From: Streptomyces sp. SID13031
Lineage (GTDB): Bacteria > Actinomycetota > Actinomycetes > Propionibacteriales > Kribbellaceae
NCBI RefSeq assembly: GCF_010548305.1
Contig: NZ_JAAGLV010000018.1
Location: 121,341-185,340 of the forward strand
DNA: 64,000 nucleotides
Direction of reading: 5' to 3'
In this document: piece by piece, positions 1-9,490 of the stretch
How the letters are laid out: each line of letters starts with the position of its first letter
How positions within the stretch are numbered: the stretch's first letter is position 1
Notes under the pieces: generated by a model
What the model was told of the DNA's origin: nothing
Databases searched by the model: none
The model's input: only the letters and a program-made list of their open reading frames with translations
Position numbers and translations under genes: made by a program

Positions 1-2
1 GC

Positions 3-533
3 CCGGACGGTGCGGGAACGCCGTCGCTGTTCGGAGTACAGGACCGGATCGACGTGCTCACCGGCACGCTCGGCAAGGCGCTCGGTGGAGCGTCGGGTGG
101 TTACGTGTCCGCGCGTCGCGAGATCGTCGAACTGCTGCGCCAGCGCTCCCGGCCGTACCTGTTCTCCAACTCGCTGGCGCCGTCCGTGACCGCCGCGTCG
201 TTGAAGGCGCTGCAGCTGATCGGCGGCTCGTCCGACCTGCGCGACAAACTCGCCGCCAACACCAAGCTGTTCCGCGCCAAGATGACCGAAGCGGGCTTCG
301 ACATCCTCGCCGGCGACCACCCGATCTCCCCGGTGATGATCGGCGACGCCGCCGAGGCCGGCCGGCTGGCCGACAAGCTGCTCGAGCTCGGCGTGTACGT
401 GATCGGCTTCTCGTACCCCGTGGTCCCGCACGGCAAGGCCCGCATCCGCACCCAGCTCTCCGCTGCGCACTCCACCGAGGACGTCGAGCGCGTCGTCGCC
501 GCCTTCATCGAAGCCCGGGCCGCGCTGGCCTAA
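3..533 (+). CDS. kbl: Glycine C-acetyltransferase (2-amino-3-ketobutyrate CoA ligase), 3' part
   Basis: PLP enzyme of the alpha-oxoamine synthase family that cleaves 2-amino-3-ketobutyrate with CoA to glycine and acetyl-CoA, the second step of threonine degradation after threonine dehydrogenase. The reading frame is open from the left edge, so the N-terminal half lies outside the window. About 176 codons are visible. The motif GTLGKALGGASGGY contains the PLP-binding lysine (residue 25 of the visible part), and the C-terminal small domain follows with SNSLAPSV and ISPVMIGD. This fits the last ~45% of a ~397-residue Kbl. A tdh gene would be expected to its left. The stop overlaps by 4 nt the end of the convergent RiPP operon. 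The call rests on family motifs and is fairly secure against other alpha-oxoamine synthases. Confidence 0.88.
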   Translation, partial: PDGAGTPSLFGVQDRIDVLTGTLGKALGGASGGYVSARREIVELLRQRSRPYLFSNSLAPSVTAASLKALQLIGGSSDLRDKLAANTKLFRAKMTEAGFDILAGDHPISPVMIGDAAEAGRLADKLLELGVYVIGFSYPVVPHGKARIRTQLSAAHSTEDVERVVAAFIEARAALA

Positions 534-802
534 GGCTGTGTCGGCCCGCCCTCGATCCGGGGCGGGCCGTCGTCGGCGCCGGTGTGCTCGCGGACGGCGT
601 CCAGATAGATCCGGTCGGCGCGTTCCTGGATCCGCTCCTGCGACTCGATCCGCAGTTGCTCGCGCTTGGTCAGCTCACGCTCCCGCATCATCGCCAGCTC
701 ATGCTTGCGCTGCCGGCTCTGCATCACGCCCCAGACGACCCAGCCGCCGCAGCTCAGGGCGAGCACGAAGAAGATGCCGAGCAGTGTCTGTAGTGACTCC
801 AT
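530..802 (-). CDS. Small membrane protein at the end of the RiPP operon
   Basis: 90-residue protein with one predicted membrane segment at about residues 5-27, followed by a long charged helix rich in Arg, Glu and Gln (about 30-70) and a Gly/Pro-rich tail. The ATG overlaps the stop of the M50 peptidase gene by one base (TGATG), so translation is probably coupled and the protein belongs to the RiPP operon. No family is recognised. A scaffold for the peptidase or exporter, or an immunity protein, are possible by position only. The gene ends against the convergent kbl gene. Confidence 0.7.
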   Translation of the reverse strand: MESLQTLLGIFFVLALSCGGWVVWGVMQSRQRKHELAMMRERELTKREQLRIESQERIQERADRIYLDAVREHTGADDGPPRIEGGPTQP

Positions 803-2043
803 CAGGCGGCCTCCGTCGCTCTCCGTTTCCACACTACGGCCCAGCGCAGCAATCCGCAGACCGCAACAGCCTCGACGGCCAGTACTGCGATCGCCAAGGC
901 CGGGTTCCACAGGTTGGCGAGGCTGAAGTACCAACTGCGGACCAGCAGCACGATGGCCGGGCCGAGGATCGCGGTGGCCAGTACGGCGTACCCGGTGTAG
1001 ATCACCCGGGCCCGGCGCGGGTAGCCGGCGACACCGGCCGGCCCACGGCGCAGGAAGGCGCCGGCGAAGCGGAACGACTCTCCCTGCAGGTTCGACGTCG
1101 AGGTGGCGTGTTCGAGCATGTGATAGCCGTCCAGCTTGAGCACTGGCACGAGGTTCGCCACTGCCGCGACCGTGCCGAACATGAGCAACGCCGCGGCCAG
1201 ACCATGCCACCAGCCCGACTGCGGACCCCACCGCCAGAGCACTGCGAACGGGATCAGCGCGATCAGGTTGACGTAGATCCCCGCGAACGACGTGACGACG
1301 CGTTGGGCCGGCCGCGGGAAGGTGACGACGTCGTCGACCTTGCAGTACGGCGCGATCATCGGGAACCGCCACATCACCCCGATCTCGGTCGGTCGCCCGC
1401 CGTACCGGACACAGGCGATGCCGTGGAAGAACTCGTGCCCGGCGATCACCAGCCACCCGACGGCGAACCCGACGATTCCCGCAGTCCAGCGCGACGGCGA
1501 GTCCGCTACGGCCGACCACAGCGTGGACCAGTCGAGCAGCACGAGCACAGCGAGCGCAGTACCGAGCAGCGCCAGCGGTACTGCGGCCAGCGGGTGCAGC
1601 AGCCACCCGATCCGTCGGGCCAGCGGTACTACGAGCTCGGCCGCACCGGGCAGCGGCCGACGCCACAGCAGTGGTGACCGGCCGGCCGCACGACGGGCGA
1701 CCTCGGTCTTCTCCCGTACTGCGTCCAGCTGCTCAGGTGCAGCCGGGTCGATGAGGGCATGCGAGTGCAGGAGGCCGAGGAGCTGCTGCCAATGCGCCTC
1801 CCCCAGCCTCTTGCCGAACTGGCCCGCGTAGTCGACGCCGATGTCGGCCAGCGTCCGGTGGCCGTCGAGCTGCGCCATCAGGAACGCCTCCCGCGGACCG
1901 ACCCGCAGGAACGCGTGGGTGTCACGGTCGCCGACCACGTGGACGACGGCCGTCCCCTTCTGCAGGCCAGGCCCGATCCGGACCGCCTCACGCAGCGCCG
2001 GCCGAGCCTCCGCCAGCCAGGCGGGATCGCTGACGGCTGTCAT
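802..2043 (-). CDS. M50-family membrane metallopeptidase with N-terminal PqqD/RRE-like region
   Basis: 413-residue integral membrane protein. Residues 1-110 look like a PqqD-type winged helix (LDGHRTLADI near residue 60), the fold used by RiPP recognition elements. Residues 145-400 form a polytopic zinc-metallopeptidase domain with HEFFH at 203-207 and the second site-2-protease-like motif N-x-x-P...LDG at 297-306. The closest type known to me is the 'putative peptide zinc metalloprotease' family often found next to peptide exporters. Its place in the operon suggests leader removal or peptide maturation at the membrane. Its start overlaps the upstream stop by 4 nt. The peptidase fold is clear; the RRE assignment and the leader-peptidase role are inference. 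Confidence 0.85.
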   Translation of the reverse strand: MTAVSDPAWLAEARPALREAVRIGPGLQKGTAVVHVVGDRDTHAFLRVGPREAFLMAQLDGHRTLADIGVDYAGQFGKRLGEAHWQQLLGLLHSHALIDPAAPEQLDAVREKTEVARRAAGRSPLLWRRPLPGAAELVVPLARRIGWLLHPLAAVPLALLGTALAVLVLLDWSTLWSAVADSPSRWTAGIVGFAVGWLVIAGHEFFHGIACVRYGGRPTEIGVMWRFPMIAPYCKVDDVVTFPRPAQRVVTSFAGIYVNLIALIPFAVLWRWGPQSGWWHGLAAALLMFGTVAAVANLVPVLKLDGYHMLEHATSTSNLQGESFRFAGAFLRRGPAGVAGYPRRARVIYTGYAVLATAILGPAIVLLVRSWYFSLANLWNPALAIAVLAVEAVAVCGLLRWAVVWKRRATEAA

Positions 2044-3071
2044 ACCGGTGCCGATACCTGCGCCGCCGCGGGCTCCAGCGCCCGCTCGATCAAGTAGGAC
2101 AGATAGATCTCATCCAGGATGGCGACGCCAAGACGGTTGTTGGTCATGTGAATGTAGGAGCTCAGCAGCACCGCCGCACGCGCCTCGGTATCAGCGATCG
2201 GCTCCCGGCCACTGCCACCGGTACGGCTCGGGAACAGCAGTTGCCCGGCCTCGGCATCGACCCGGGCCCGGAGCTCGCGGCAGTGCGTCAGCCAGGTCCG
2301 CTCGATCCCGGACAACTGCTGGCCGGCGTCACCCGCGCTGATCGTCCGGATCCGGTCGACCCGTTCCGTCAGCGACGCCCGGGTCAGCTCGAAGCTCTTG
2401 TCGAAGGAGTCGTGGTAGTCGTCCGACGGCTCCTGGTACGACGTCTCCCAGAACCCCCGGTACCGCTGGAAGAACCGCCGGACCGCCTCGTCGGTCTCCA
2501 GGAACGAGTACGCCGTCAGCAACGACAGCTGGGTCGCCAGCCCGAGCAGGACCGGCCGGACGTGGGTGTTCGAGGTGGCGAGCAACTTCGCCACCAGGTC
2601 GCTCGAGGCCTCGAAGTGCCATTCGCCCAGCTCCATCCCGACCGGGCCGCCGTACCGGTCGAACTCCTGCTCGTACGGCATCAGCGCGACGCTGTTGTTC
2701 GGCCGGAACGGCATCACCCCGTCGACGCCGTACTCCTCGACGAAGCGTTCCTCGCCGTACTCGGCCACGTACATCTTCTTGTAGATGTCGCCGAGGCCCT
2801 CGATGTCGGTGTCGTAGAGCGCCGGCCGCCGGGCCAGGAACGCCTCGATGGCCGCCACTGCCCGCGCGCGCACTTCTTCCTTCTTCTCGGGCGCGGCTGG
2901 CTTGAGCCTGACCCGCAGGTGCGGTCCCTCCATCCAGTACTTGATGAAGAACCAGCGGTCGATCAGCTCGTCGCGCCGCAACTCCGCGACGAGCGGCCGG
3001 ACCGCCTCGACCAGGATCGGATTGGCGTCGCTGGCGTAGAAGACGTGCAAGGCCACCCAGTCATCGGTCAT
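2040..3071 (-). CDS. SpaB_C-fold enzyme (thiopeptide-type biosynthesis domain; split LanB elimination or cycloaddition protein)
   Basis: 343-residue protein of the 'thiopeptide-type bacteriocin biosynthesis' family. The family hallmark DRWFFIKYWMEGPHLRVRL lies at about residues 38-56. In thiopeptide pathways one member (TbtC type) eliminates glutamate from glutamylated Ser/Thr to give dehydroamino acids, and a second (TbtD type) builds the central pyridine by aza-cycloaddition. Only one such gene is present here, so it is probably the elimination partner of the adjacent glutamylating dehydratase. I cannot separate the two roles from sequence alone. The ATG at 3071 is chosen over an upstream start because a good GGAGG lies a suitable distance before it and the overlap with the upstream gene is then only 11 nt. 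Confidence 0.85.
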   Translation of the reverse strand: MTDDWVALHVFYASDANPILVEAVRPLVAELRRDELIDRWFFIKYWMEGPHLRVRLKPAAPEKKEEVRARAVAAIEAFLARRPALYDTDIEGLGDIYKKMYVAEYGEERFVEEYGVDGVMPFRPNNSVALMPYEQEFDRYGGPVGMELGEWHFEASSDLVAKLLATSNTHVRPVLLGLATQLSLLTAYSFLETDEAVRRFFQRYRGFWETSYQEPSDDYHDSFDKSFELTRASLTERVDRIRTISAGDAGQQLSGIERTWLTHCRELRARVDAEAGQLLFPSRTGGSGREPIADTEARAAVLLSSYIHMTNNRLGVAILDEIYLSYLIERALEPAAAQVSAPV

Positions 3072-5856
3072 CGGAGTCCCTCCCGGTGTCGTAAAGCTCC
3101 AGCAACAGTTCACACACGTGCGGCCGGCCGTGTTCGTCGGTCAGCCAGAGTTCGTCGGTGTCCGGGTTCGCCTCGGTCAGTACGATCCGGGCCGACGCGC
3201 CCAGAGCCAGTTGTTCCAGCAGTTGCAGCGACATCCAGCTGTCGAAGTCGACCGGTAGCGGCTTGCGCCCGGCCTTGCGTTCGGCACCAGGGGTGTCCGG
3301 TACGTCCGGGGCAGCGCCGTCGTCGACCGCGGACTTGGCGGCCGCGTTGTCGATCTGGGCGAACAGCCGGACGGGCAGCCCGTGGTCGAGCCGCCACCGC
3401 CGCACCTTGAGCAGATGCTCGGCATCGGAGTGTTGCGGATTGCGGAACGGGAAGTCCGCCGTGTTCAGCTTCCACATCCGCCGCTGCAGTACCAGGTCAC
3501 CGAGTACCAGCCGCGGGTACGACTGGATGCCGTCGACCGGGATCGGGTCGCCGGTCCCCGCCCACAGGTCGATCTGGGCCATTCCGCTGGGCGAGAAGCA
3601 GAGCAGGATCTGCTGGATCTCCGGCAGCGCCATCGGCATCAGGAAGCCCAGATAGACCGGTACCACCTCGCGCCCGAGCCGGGTCGACATCAGCCGGACC
3701 CGGTCGGCCTCCGGGTCGTGGACGAGGACGAGGTCGTCGAGCCCGATCTGCTCGTCGGCCGGCCGGGTGCTCGCATCTCCCGGACAGACGATCTCGTACT
3801 GCGTGACGGCGGGGTGCACATTGAGATTAGTGGTCTCGTACCCGCCTCGCAGCTCGGCCAGCACTGCCCCGTCCGGGGCGTAGTCGCGCAGGATCTCGCT
3901 GATCAGGTCTCGCGCCCGGGTGCCTTCGGCATCGAGGCTGTGCGCGAACCGGGAGAACATCAGGGTCAGGCCCGCGTAGGCCTGGTTGAGGATCAGCCGG
4001 CCTGGCTCCCGGTTTCCGGCGGCCAGCTGGACGAAGAACGACCACGGTTGCGCAAGCTGCTCGCCTGGCGGAAGTTCCCGCCGGACCGCGTCGACGAAGT
4101 CCGGGCCGAGGCGGATCTCTTCGACCGGTCCGGGATCGCCTGCCCGCAGGTCGCGCAGGTGCAGTGACGCGGCCTCGCGGGCCTTGTCGACCGCGACGAT
4201 GTCGTCGAGCTTGAACCAGTTCTCCTGCGGCACGAACGCGTTGTCGTCGTCGAACTGGCGGCGCCGCATCGATCGCCGGGTGTAGGGGTCGAAGAAGTCG
4301 CGCTGGAACTCGTGGCAGAACCGGACGACGTCCTCGCAAGCGCCACCGATCCCGTACCGGGCCTTGAAGAATCCCTTGGCGGTCAGGCGTCTGGAGACGT
4401 TGAGGTCGAACGCGGGCAACAGGTCGGCCAGGTCCGCGAGATCGGGTAGCAGGGTGCGCTCCCACAGCCCGCGGTCCACCTCCATCCCGGCACCGGTGAT
4501 CGTGGTGTCCTCGTAGATCACCGTCCGCGGTACGAGCTGGTCGGAGGCGCCGAGTTGTCCGAAGCAGGCGCGGACATGGTCACGGACTCCGCTGAGCACT
4601 GCCGCCCGGCCACGCGCCGGAGTACCGGGGTAGGCGTCGATCAGGTCGACCGCGGCCTGCAGCGAAGCTGCCAACTGCTGCAGGGTCGGGTGGTCCTGCA
4701 GCAGCAGCGCGGCGACCAGAACCTTGGTCGGATCGCTGGCTCGCAGGTCGATCTGGAGATCCGGCGCGAGCAGGAAACCCAGCCGGAGCAGGTGGCCGAT
4801 CAGCTGATCGGACTCGGCCACGGACCGGCCCTCGGCCTTGGCGGCGAGCTGCCGGCTCAGCTCTTCCAGGGTCGGCCTGGCGTCGCGGGTCAGCGTCACG
4901 ACGTCGTCGAGCGCCGGACCGCCCGGCAGGAAGAACAAGTTCTCGTGAACGTTGTCGATGGCAACCACTGCGTCGGGGTCGCTGCCGGACGCGGTCCGGC
5001 GGCGGACGTAGCGCATCGTCTCGCCGTCCGAGCTGGCACCGGGTGCGAGCGCCACCCGGAGACCGGAGCGGAGGGTGGAATCGGCCAGCACCACAGCGGA
5101 CAGCCGGGCGAGGACGGCGATGTTCAACCGGACCGTCGACCGCTGCTCCAGTGACGCGGGCTCCGGCCTCGGCCTGGTCGCCGTCTCGGCGAAGCGCCCC
5201 AGGCCGACGGAGGTCAGTGTGCTGAACGGGCTCGTCTTGAGCGCTGCCCGGTAGAGCAGCTCCAGCAGCGTCCGCTCGACCTGGCGGCCGTGCTTGTCGA
5301 CCTTCCGGGCTGGATCGAGGTACCGGTCCATGTTCTTCTCGAGTACTTCCGACTGGAGCAGGACAGCGCTGCGCAGCTTGTCGTCGGCCAGCAGTTCACG
5401 AGCCCGGGCTCTCGCGGCGGTCAGGTCGTCACCCAGTACCGCGACGCCCTCGTCGAGCAGGTCGCGAACGCGGTCGACCGCCGTGATCCATTGATGAGTC
5501 AGAGCCTGGGTCGATGCCGGGAGCAACGGCTCGGCCCGGGTCACCGTGCTCGGCCGCGGGCGCCGTCCGTTGAAGGCGTCACGGCGGAGGTTGATCAGCG
5601 CGACCCGCTCGGCATCCTCCGGGCCACGGGCAGCCAGCTCGGTCTCCAGCGCCTCCCTGACTTCGCTCGCCACGGAATCCCTGACCGCCTCGGCGGCGAG
5701 CACCTGCTCCGTCCAGGCAACGGCGGCGGGAGTACGCAGGACGGCGACTGCTTCGGCCGGCTGCCCGGCGACTCGCAGCAGGAAGCCGGAGCCGAGTCGC
5801 CAGCCGGACGTAGTACCGGCGTCCGGGGTGTAGGGGTTGGAGAGGACATCGGTCAT
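3061..5856 (-). CDS. LanB-type dehydratase, glutamylation domain (TbtB-like)
   Basis: 931-residue protein matching the N-terminal 'Lant_dehydr_N' family: tRNA-Glu-dependent glutamylation of Ser/Thr side chains in a precursor peptide. The length (about 850-930) and the separate short SpaB_C gene just downstream fit the split arrangement of thiopeptide and goadsporin pathways (TbtB/TbtC, GodF/GodG). Family-like segments include LNIAVLARLS, FYDPYTR-like DFFDPYTRRSM and the C-terminal PLPVDFDSWMSLQL. The ATG at 5856 overlaps the upstream stop by 4 nt (ATGA) and follows AAGGAG at good spacing. The frame stays open further upstream, but that extension is antisense-type low-complexity Arg/Gly sequence inside the SagB gene and is not used. 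Confidence 0.9.
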   Translation of the reverse strand: MTDVLSNPYTPDAGTTSGWRLGSGFLLRVAGQPAEAVAVLRTPAAVAWTEQVLAAEAVRDSVASEVREALETELAARGPEDAERVALINLRRDAFNGRRPRPSTVTRAEPLLPASTQALTHQWITAVDRVRDLLDEGVAVLGDDLTAARARARELLADDKLRSAVLLQSEVLEKNMDRYLDPARKVDKHGRQVERTLLELLYRAALKTSPFSTLTSVGLGRFAETATRPRPEPASLEQRSTVRLNIAVLARLSAVVLADSTLRSGLRVALAPGASSDGETMRYVRRRTASGSDPDAVVAIDNVHENLFFLPGGPALDDVVTLTRDARPTLEELSRQLAAKAEGRSVAESDQLIGHLLRLGFLLAPDLQIDLRASDPTKVLVAALLLQDHPTLQQLAASLQAAVDLIDAYPGTPARGRAAVLSGVRDHVRACFGQLGASDQLVPRTVIYEDTTITGAGMEVDRGLWERTLLPDLADLADLLPAFDLNVSRRLTAKGFFKARYGIGGACEDVVRFCHEFQRDFFDPYTRRSMRRRQFDDDNAFVPQENWFKLDDIVAVDKAREAASLHLRDLRAGDPGPVEEIRLGPDFVDAVRRELPPGEQLAQPWSFFVQLAAGNREPGRLILNQAYAGLTLMFSRFAHSLDAEGTRARDLISEILRDYAPDGAVLAELRGGYETTNLNVHPAVTQYEIVCPGDASTRPADEQIGLDDLVLVHDPEADRVRLMSTRLGREVVPVYLGFLMPMALPEIQQILLCFSPSGMAQIDLWAGTGDPIPVDGIQSYPRLVLGDLVLQRRMWKLNTADFPFRNPQHSDAEHLLKVRRWRLDHGLPVRLFAQIDNAAAKSAVDDGAAPDVPDTPGAERKAGRKPLPVDFDSWMSLQLLEQLALGASARIVLTEANPDTDELWLTDEHGRPHVCELLLELYDTGRDSDDR

Positions 5857-7481
5857 CGTGGGTCTCCTTGGGCCGGGCGGTGATGCAGGCCGTGGTCGTA
5901 GCCGGCGCGGCCGGCCCGTTCGTGACCGAGCAGGAGGAAGAGCATGCTGCGCTCGTCCGTCTCCTCGATCCCGAGGAACTCGTCGACGGCGAGGTTGTCG
6001 ATCCCGAGCACCGCTCCGATGCCCAGCCCGTGGGCGGTCGCGGCGAGGTAGCTGGTCTGGGCGAGCTGGCCGACCTCGACGCTCAGCATGCGATAGCCGC
6101 GGGCGCCGTAGGCCTCCACCAGCGCCTCCAGCCGTCCCGTGATCACCAGGACAGCGGCGACCTCGCTGATGTTGTAGTTGGTCAGCGCGTAGTGCCGCTG
6201 GACCTCGCCGTAGTCGAACTTCCCCGCACCGATCAGCTGATGCTCTGCCGGGTCGTAGGCGTACGCACGCTTCTCCAGACCTTCGACGGTGTTGGGCAGC
6301 ACCCAGAGCCGGGTCCACGGGTCCTGCCGCGGCGAGGGCTCGACATCCGTTCCAGCGCGACTCATCTGGGCAGTAGTCGCTAGTACCGACCCCAAGTCTG
6401 CAATGGACAGGTTGGGCCGGGCGGAGAACAGGCCGAAGCTCGATCGCCTGGTACGCAAGCTGGTCGACAGGTCCTTGGCCGAGGGGGCAGGTGTAGGCAG
6501 CTGTACCCCGTTGGTTCGATCGAGTGTTCTTGGGGCGACCTCGGTACTTCGGGGCGGCCTGGCCTGGTTGCCGACGAGGGCTGCGGCGTGGACCCGCTCC
6601 ACCAGCTCGAAGTCGCGGACGTGTTCGGACTTCTCCCAGACCCGCAACGGCAACGGCCTACCGGGCTCCACCGCTGTGTCCACCGCACGGGTGGGGCCTA
6701 GTGGGATGACCACGAAGGGGGCTTCGGTGCGACCGTCCACAGCGAGCGCAGTACTGACTGGTGCTTCGTCGAACCACAGGACCGGCTCGACGGCTTGGCC
6801 GGCCGCCGCGAACACGAGCCGCCAGGAAGCGAGCAGAGCGCCCACGTCCTGGGTCACCACGTGATAGCTGAACGAGTTGTACTTGAACGCGTTCTTCCAG
6901 AACTTCAACGTGGCCACGAGATACAGCCCGGCGTCGACCCCGGTCGCTGCGGCCAGGTCGGCGCAGCGGTTCGCCGCGGACAGCCGGTCGAGACTGTGGT
7001 GGGCCGTGTCGTAGTGGTAGACGCCGGTCCGCAACGGAGCTCCACCACCGGCCACCAGGTAGCTCTCCGCCGGGTACATGCCACCGCCGGACGCGGTCGG
7101 CCGTGCCCAGACCGGCGCGGCTGCCCGCAGCTTGCCAGTGCTGTCCTCATTCCAGTTCAGCTGAGTGCGGCGATCGATCAGCCCGTAGCAGCCGAGCACT
7201 GAAGCCAGTACGTCGAGCGAAGGCAGCTCTGCTTCCACAGGGCCGGCAGCACGAGCCGCGGCAGCCTCTACCCCGAGCAACGGCAGGTTCGCGAACGGGA
7301 TGGGCAATGGCAGCTTGGGAGCGTCCAGGTACAGCTTGTGCCTCGACGGCTGGTCACCCCAGTCCACCTGGAAGCCGAGCGGCGGCAGGGGCACCCGTTG
7401 CCGCTCGAACATCCGGCGGGCGTAGTCCATCGCGACCGCGGGGCGGCTCGGCCCGGCGGCGGCATCGATCTGGCTGGTCAC
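5853..7481 (-). CDS. SagB-type dehydrogenase (FMN azoline oxidase, two nitroreductase domains)
   Basis: 542 residues with two nitroreductase-fold halves. The first half carries RPTASGGGMYPAE at 127-139, the FMN-binding motif of SagB/TbtE-type oxidases; the second half begins near residue 345 (RRSSFGLFSARPNLS) and ends with EVGQLAQTSYLAATAHGLG. The family oxidises thiazolines and oxazolines, formed by the YcaO enzyme, to thiazoles and oxazoles. It lies immediately downstream of the YcaO gene and overlaps the dehydratase by 4 nt. The GTG start at 7481 follows AAGGAG with 10-nt spacing. The substrate is inferred to be the four Cys/Ser-rich peptides encoded upstream. Confidence 0.9.
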   Translation of the reverse strand: MTSQIDAAAGPSRPAVAMDYARRMFERQRVPLPPLGFQVDWGDQPSRHKLYLDAPKLPLPIPFANLPLLGVEAAAARAAGPVEAELPSLDVLASVLGCYGLIDRRTQLNWNEDSTGKLRAAAPVWARPTASGGGMYPAESYLVAGGGAPLRTGVYHYDTAHHSLDRLSAANRCADLAAATGVDAGLYLVATLKFWKNAFKYNSFSYHVVTQDVGALLASWRLVFAAAGQAVEPVLWFDEAPVSTALAVDGRTEAPFVVIPLGPTRAVDTAVEPGRPLPLRVWEKSEHVRDFELVERVHAAALVGNQARPPRSTEVAPRTLDRTNGVQLPTPAPSAKDLSTSLRTRRSSFGLFSARPNLSIADLGSVLATTAQMSRAGTDVEPSPRQDPWTRLWVLPNTVEGLEKRAYAYDPAEHQLIGAGKFDYGEVQRHYALTNYNISEVAAVLVITGRLEALVEAYGARGYRMLSVEVGQLAQTSYLAATAHGLGIGAVLGIDNLAVDEFLGIEETDERSMLFLLLGHERAGRAGYDHGLHHRPAQGDPR

Positions 7482-7527
7482 CTGCGCTCAACTCCTTCTG
7501 GAAGACGATGGACTGGCTGCTAGCGGC

Positions 7528-9435
7528 TCAAGGGAAGGGGTGCGGCACCCGATGCAGTTGCTCAGGCGTGAGTGGCTGTGACGTCAGCCCGCCCTGGTAC
7601 GGCGCCCACAGCATTCGGGGCATCGTCAGCACCCGCTGGCGTTGCCAGCCGAAGTCGATCGGGATCAGGCCGGGCACGATCGTGGCGACCGTGCGCAGCC
7701 CCAGCGCGAGCTGCTCGGGTGTGGTCTGGTCGACCACGACGGTGTCCATCCCGCGCTCGGCGAACAGCGCGACGATCTCCTCCACCGGCTCTCGCAGATC
7801 GGTAGCAGGCGCCCGGCCCGTGGTCCAGTTCGCGAACACGTCGTCGAGTGGCGTCAGCTCGGTCTGCCGCAGCCAGTGCTGGGCGTGCTCGGCCATCTCC
7901 GGCATGCCGAACAGCAACGCGTGGTGGGCCAGCTCGCCGACGTTGCGGTAGTCCGTCACCATCGGCCGTACCTGGTCCAGGCTCTCCGTCACCCGGTCCT
8001 CGAACCCGGTGACATAGGACGCCACCTCACAGACAGCAGCCCGTACTGCGTCCGCCGGGTCCAGCGAGGCTCCCCCGGCGAAGCAGAGCGTGCCTGGTCC
8101 ACCATCACGGCGTACGGCGACCGCGCCGACGGCAGGTACGGGCAGATCGACGCGGATGTCGAAGCAGCGCAGGTCGTACCCGAGCAGATCGATATGGGCA
8201 CGCATCTGGCGGACCAGCGGGCTGTCGACGGTGTCCAGGTCGATCTCGACGGGAGTCAGGCCGCTGTACCAGCTGATCAGGAAGGCATCCCGTTCGATCA
8301 GTTCGAGCTGTCCGTGCAGCACGGCCTCGGTCACCGAACTGCCGGAGGCGCAGCCGTTCGAGCACTCCTGCACGGTGTTGCTGTGGTCCTCGCGGTGGTC
8401 GAGGTAGTACACGATCTGCTCGGGGACGAGGAGCGCGCGCTGGTCCCGGACGGACCAGCCCCAGACCCACGGCACCTTCGGATTCGTTGCCCAGGGCACA
8501 TATTTGTCGGCATGGTCGACGTAGAAGTCCGGTGTGTAGAGGCCGCACTCCTCCATCTCGACGTGCGGGACGGTCAGCTCGGCGGGAGTTGCCCGCAGCG
8601 CGACGTCAAGCCGGCGGGGCCGTTGACCCGCATCGCGTTCCAGACCTTCCAAGGCACCTAGCAGCTCGCTGCGCTGGTAGCTCTCGGCGTGGCCGCTCCA
8701 CCACATCTCGTGCAGGCCGTACTTGCTCCGGACCTCGAAGTGCCCACTCGCGGGTGCCGTTGCGGTGGCGTGGTACGCGCGGATCGCGGGCCCGCCGAGC
8801 ATGCCGCAGACCGGGTTCGCGAGCGCCTCCATCGGCAGCCCGAGGTCTTCCGGCTTACGGGAGCGGCCGCTGCCGGGGCTCGACGCGGGAGTGGAGACCA
8901 GCTGGATCCGGGCGCCGTCGGCGGTGTCGGGTTCGGGCTCGGCGCAGGCGTCACAGGAGGAGTCGCGGATCAGCCCGTACCGCTCGACCTTCGCCGTACG
9001 GGTGTCGATCTCCCACACCGGGTACGCCGGGCCGTCGGCGGCCGTCTCGCTCGCGATGCGGCTCAAGATGGCGGCCACCGCGAGAGCATGGCCGGCCGGA
9101 GCGATCGGTGCGGTGGTCAGGAGGCCGTGCGGGTGGTCGAGGATGCGGCGCTCGATGCTCGGGCGGCAGACCACCCAGCGACGGTCGAAACAGGTCGGGC
9201 AGGGGCCGTCGCCGCCTGGTGTCGCGGCAACCACCAGGGTGCCGGCGTAGATCCGGATGCTGACCTCGGCGGCGGTGTCCGGCGGGCCGATCGTGGTCCG
9301 CTCCTCCTGACCGGGCAGGCCGAGGACGGCGACGTCCAGCGTCAGCGCCGGACCGGGCGGCAGCAACGCGGCGATCGAAGTACCAACGCTGGTGACCATC
9401 TGAGGAGCCGTCGTTGTCTCTTCCACTGTTGTCAC
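7528..9435 (-). CDS. YcaO-domain azole cyclodehydratase (TOMM/thiopeptide type)
   Basis: 635 residues if the GTG at 9435 is used; it is preceded by AAGGAG at 9 nt, while an ATG at 9489 has no such site. The N-terminal half resembles the E1-like partner region and has two CxxC pairs (CPTC about 79-82, CDAC about 161-164) likely to hold a structural zinc. The C-terminal half is the YcaO domain with QECSNGCASGSSVTEAVLHG near 356-375 and ELIERDAF near 378-385, the ATP/Mg2+-binding signature. The protein ends HRVPHPFP, a proline-rich tail as in azoline-forming YcaO enzymes. It would activate backbone amides and cyclise Cys (and perhaps Ser/Thr), with the leader delivered by the separate RRE protein encoded upstream. 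Confidence 0.9.
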   Translation of the reverse strand: MTTVEETTTAPQMVTSVGTSIAALLPPGPALTLDVAVLGLPGQEERTTIGPPDTAAEVSIRIYAGTLVVAATPGGDGPCPTCFDRRWVVCRPSIERRILDHPHGLLTTAPIAPAGHALAVAAILSRIASETAADGPAYPVWEIDTRTAKVERYGLIRDSSCDACAEPEPDTADGARIQLVSTPASSPGSGRSRKPEDLGLPMEALANPVCGMLGGPAIRAYHATATAPASGHFEVRSKYGLHEMWWSGHAESYQRSELLGALEGLERDAGQRPRRLDVALRATPAELTVPHVEMEECGLYTPDFYVDHADKYVPWATNPKVPWVWGWSVRDQRALLVPEQIVYYLDHREDHSNTVQECSNGCASGSSVTEAVLHGQLELIERDAFLISWYSGLTPVEIDLDTVDSPLVRQMRAHIDLLGYDLRCFDIRVDLPVPAVGAVAVRRDGGPGTLCFAGGASLDPADAVRAAVCEVASYVTGFEDRVTESLDQVRPMVTDYRNVGELAHHALLFGMPEMAEHAQHWLRQTELTPLDDVFANWTTGRAPATDLREPVEEIVALFAERGMDTVVVDQTTPEQLALGLRTVATIVPGLIPIDFGWQRQRVLTMPRMLWAPYQGGLTSQPLTPEQLHRVPHPFP

Positions 9436-9490
9436 TGGATGCTGCTCCTTAGTGGTCCGGGGCGGGGTGGTTGCGGGAGGGGTGAACATG

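Noticed and set aside
538..1677. Long plus-strand open frame opposite the M50 gene
   Set aside because: Arg/Pro/Gly-rich antisense shadow of a well-supported metallopeptidase gene.
5857..6318. Upstream extension of the LanB-type dehydratase frame by 154 codons
   Set aside because: Lies wholly inside the SagB gene, is Arg/Gly/Pro-rich shadow sequence, and the internal ATG at 5856 has both a 4-nt overlap and a good ribosome site.
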